In this document: in pieces, positions 5,717 to 5,726 of the stretch
Numbering within the stretch: position 1 is the stretch's first letter
Layout: each line of letters starts with the position of its first letter
Assembly (NCBI GenBank): GCA_017648225.1
Contig: JAGCJE010000187.1
Coordinates: 1 to 5,726, forward strand
Origin: Kiritimatiellia bacterium
Lineage (GTDB): Bacteria > Verrucomicrobiota > Kiritimatiellia > RFP12 > UBA1067
Direction of reading: 5' to 3'
DNA length: 5,726 bases
Translations under genes and position numbers: made by a program
Notes under the pieces: generated by a model
What the model was told of the DNA's origin: nothing
Databases searched by the model: none
What the model saw: the letters and a program-made list of their open reading frames with translations, nothing else

Positions 5717-5726
5717 ATGAATGATA
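5717..5726 (+). CDS. Start of a divergent gene, product unknown (only three codons visible)
   Basis: An AAAAGGA at 5700-5706 stands about 10 bp before an ATG at 5717, which opens MND before the window ends. A second ATG at 5721 in another frame would be about 14 bp away, a poorer distance. Coding is inferred only from the ribosome site, the start codon and the structured region in front of it. The product cannot be named. The fold-back arrangement before it is reminiscent of transposase genes, but nothing in three codons can test that. Confidence 0.4.

Overview
This window looks like a piece of a bacterial chromosome of roughly balanced base composition. Six complete genes and one truncated gene lie on the minus strand. 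The first bases of a divergent gene lie at the right edge. No gene here names the organism firmly. The UMP kinase and ribosome recycling factor are bacterial-type. The low-complexity Ala/Pro-rich membrane protein with short T-[hydrophobic]-[K/R]-[I/L]-x-(R)P motifs, and the NosY/Gld-like ABC-2 exporter, remind me of the PVC group (Lentisphaerae, Kiritimatiellae, Verrucomicrobia). That is an impression from memory, not something shown by alignment.

In transcription order (right to left, minus strand): pyrH (5538-4810) starts from a clear TTGCCT-17-TATAAT promoter placed so close to its GTG codon that the mRNA is probably leaderless. Next come an array of six 7-bp repeats over the pyrH stop codon, frr (4727-4164), an Ala/Pro-rich protein with one C-terminal membrane helix (4117-3248), and a three-gene ABC exporter. 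The exporter consists of permease 1 (3245-2286), ATPase (2260-1505) and permease 2 (1508-258, overlapping the ATPase by 4 bp). The window ends inside the 5' end of a sodium:alanine symporter-like gene (208-1). Gaps are short (2 to 82 bp, or overlapping) and I see no convincing terminator, so one transcript could cover the whole set.

pyrH (UTP/CTP supply) and frr (release of ribosomes after termination) are housekeeping genes often found together. The tail-anchored protein and the exporter behind them are the less ordinary part. The 2-bp gap between the tail-anchored gene and permease 1, with no good Shine-Dalgarno for permease 1, suggests translational coupling and possibly a shared role. The exporter's two permeases are unlike each other, and permease 2 carries a predicted extracytoplasmic domain of about 170 residues. 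The substrate cannot be read from the sequence.

The 178-bp divergent region at the right edge holds the pyrH promoter on one strand. On the other it holds a nested inverted repeat whose right arm contains the Shine-Dalgarno sequence of the incoming plus-strand gene. This resembles a fold-back translational switch and is the most interesting regulatory structure in the window.
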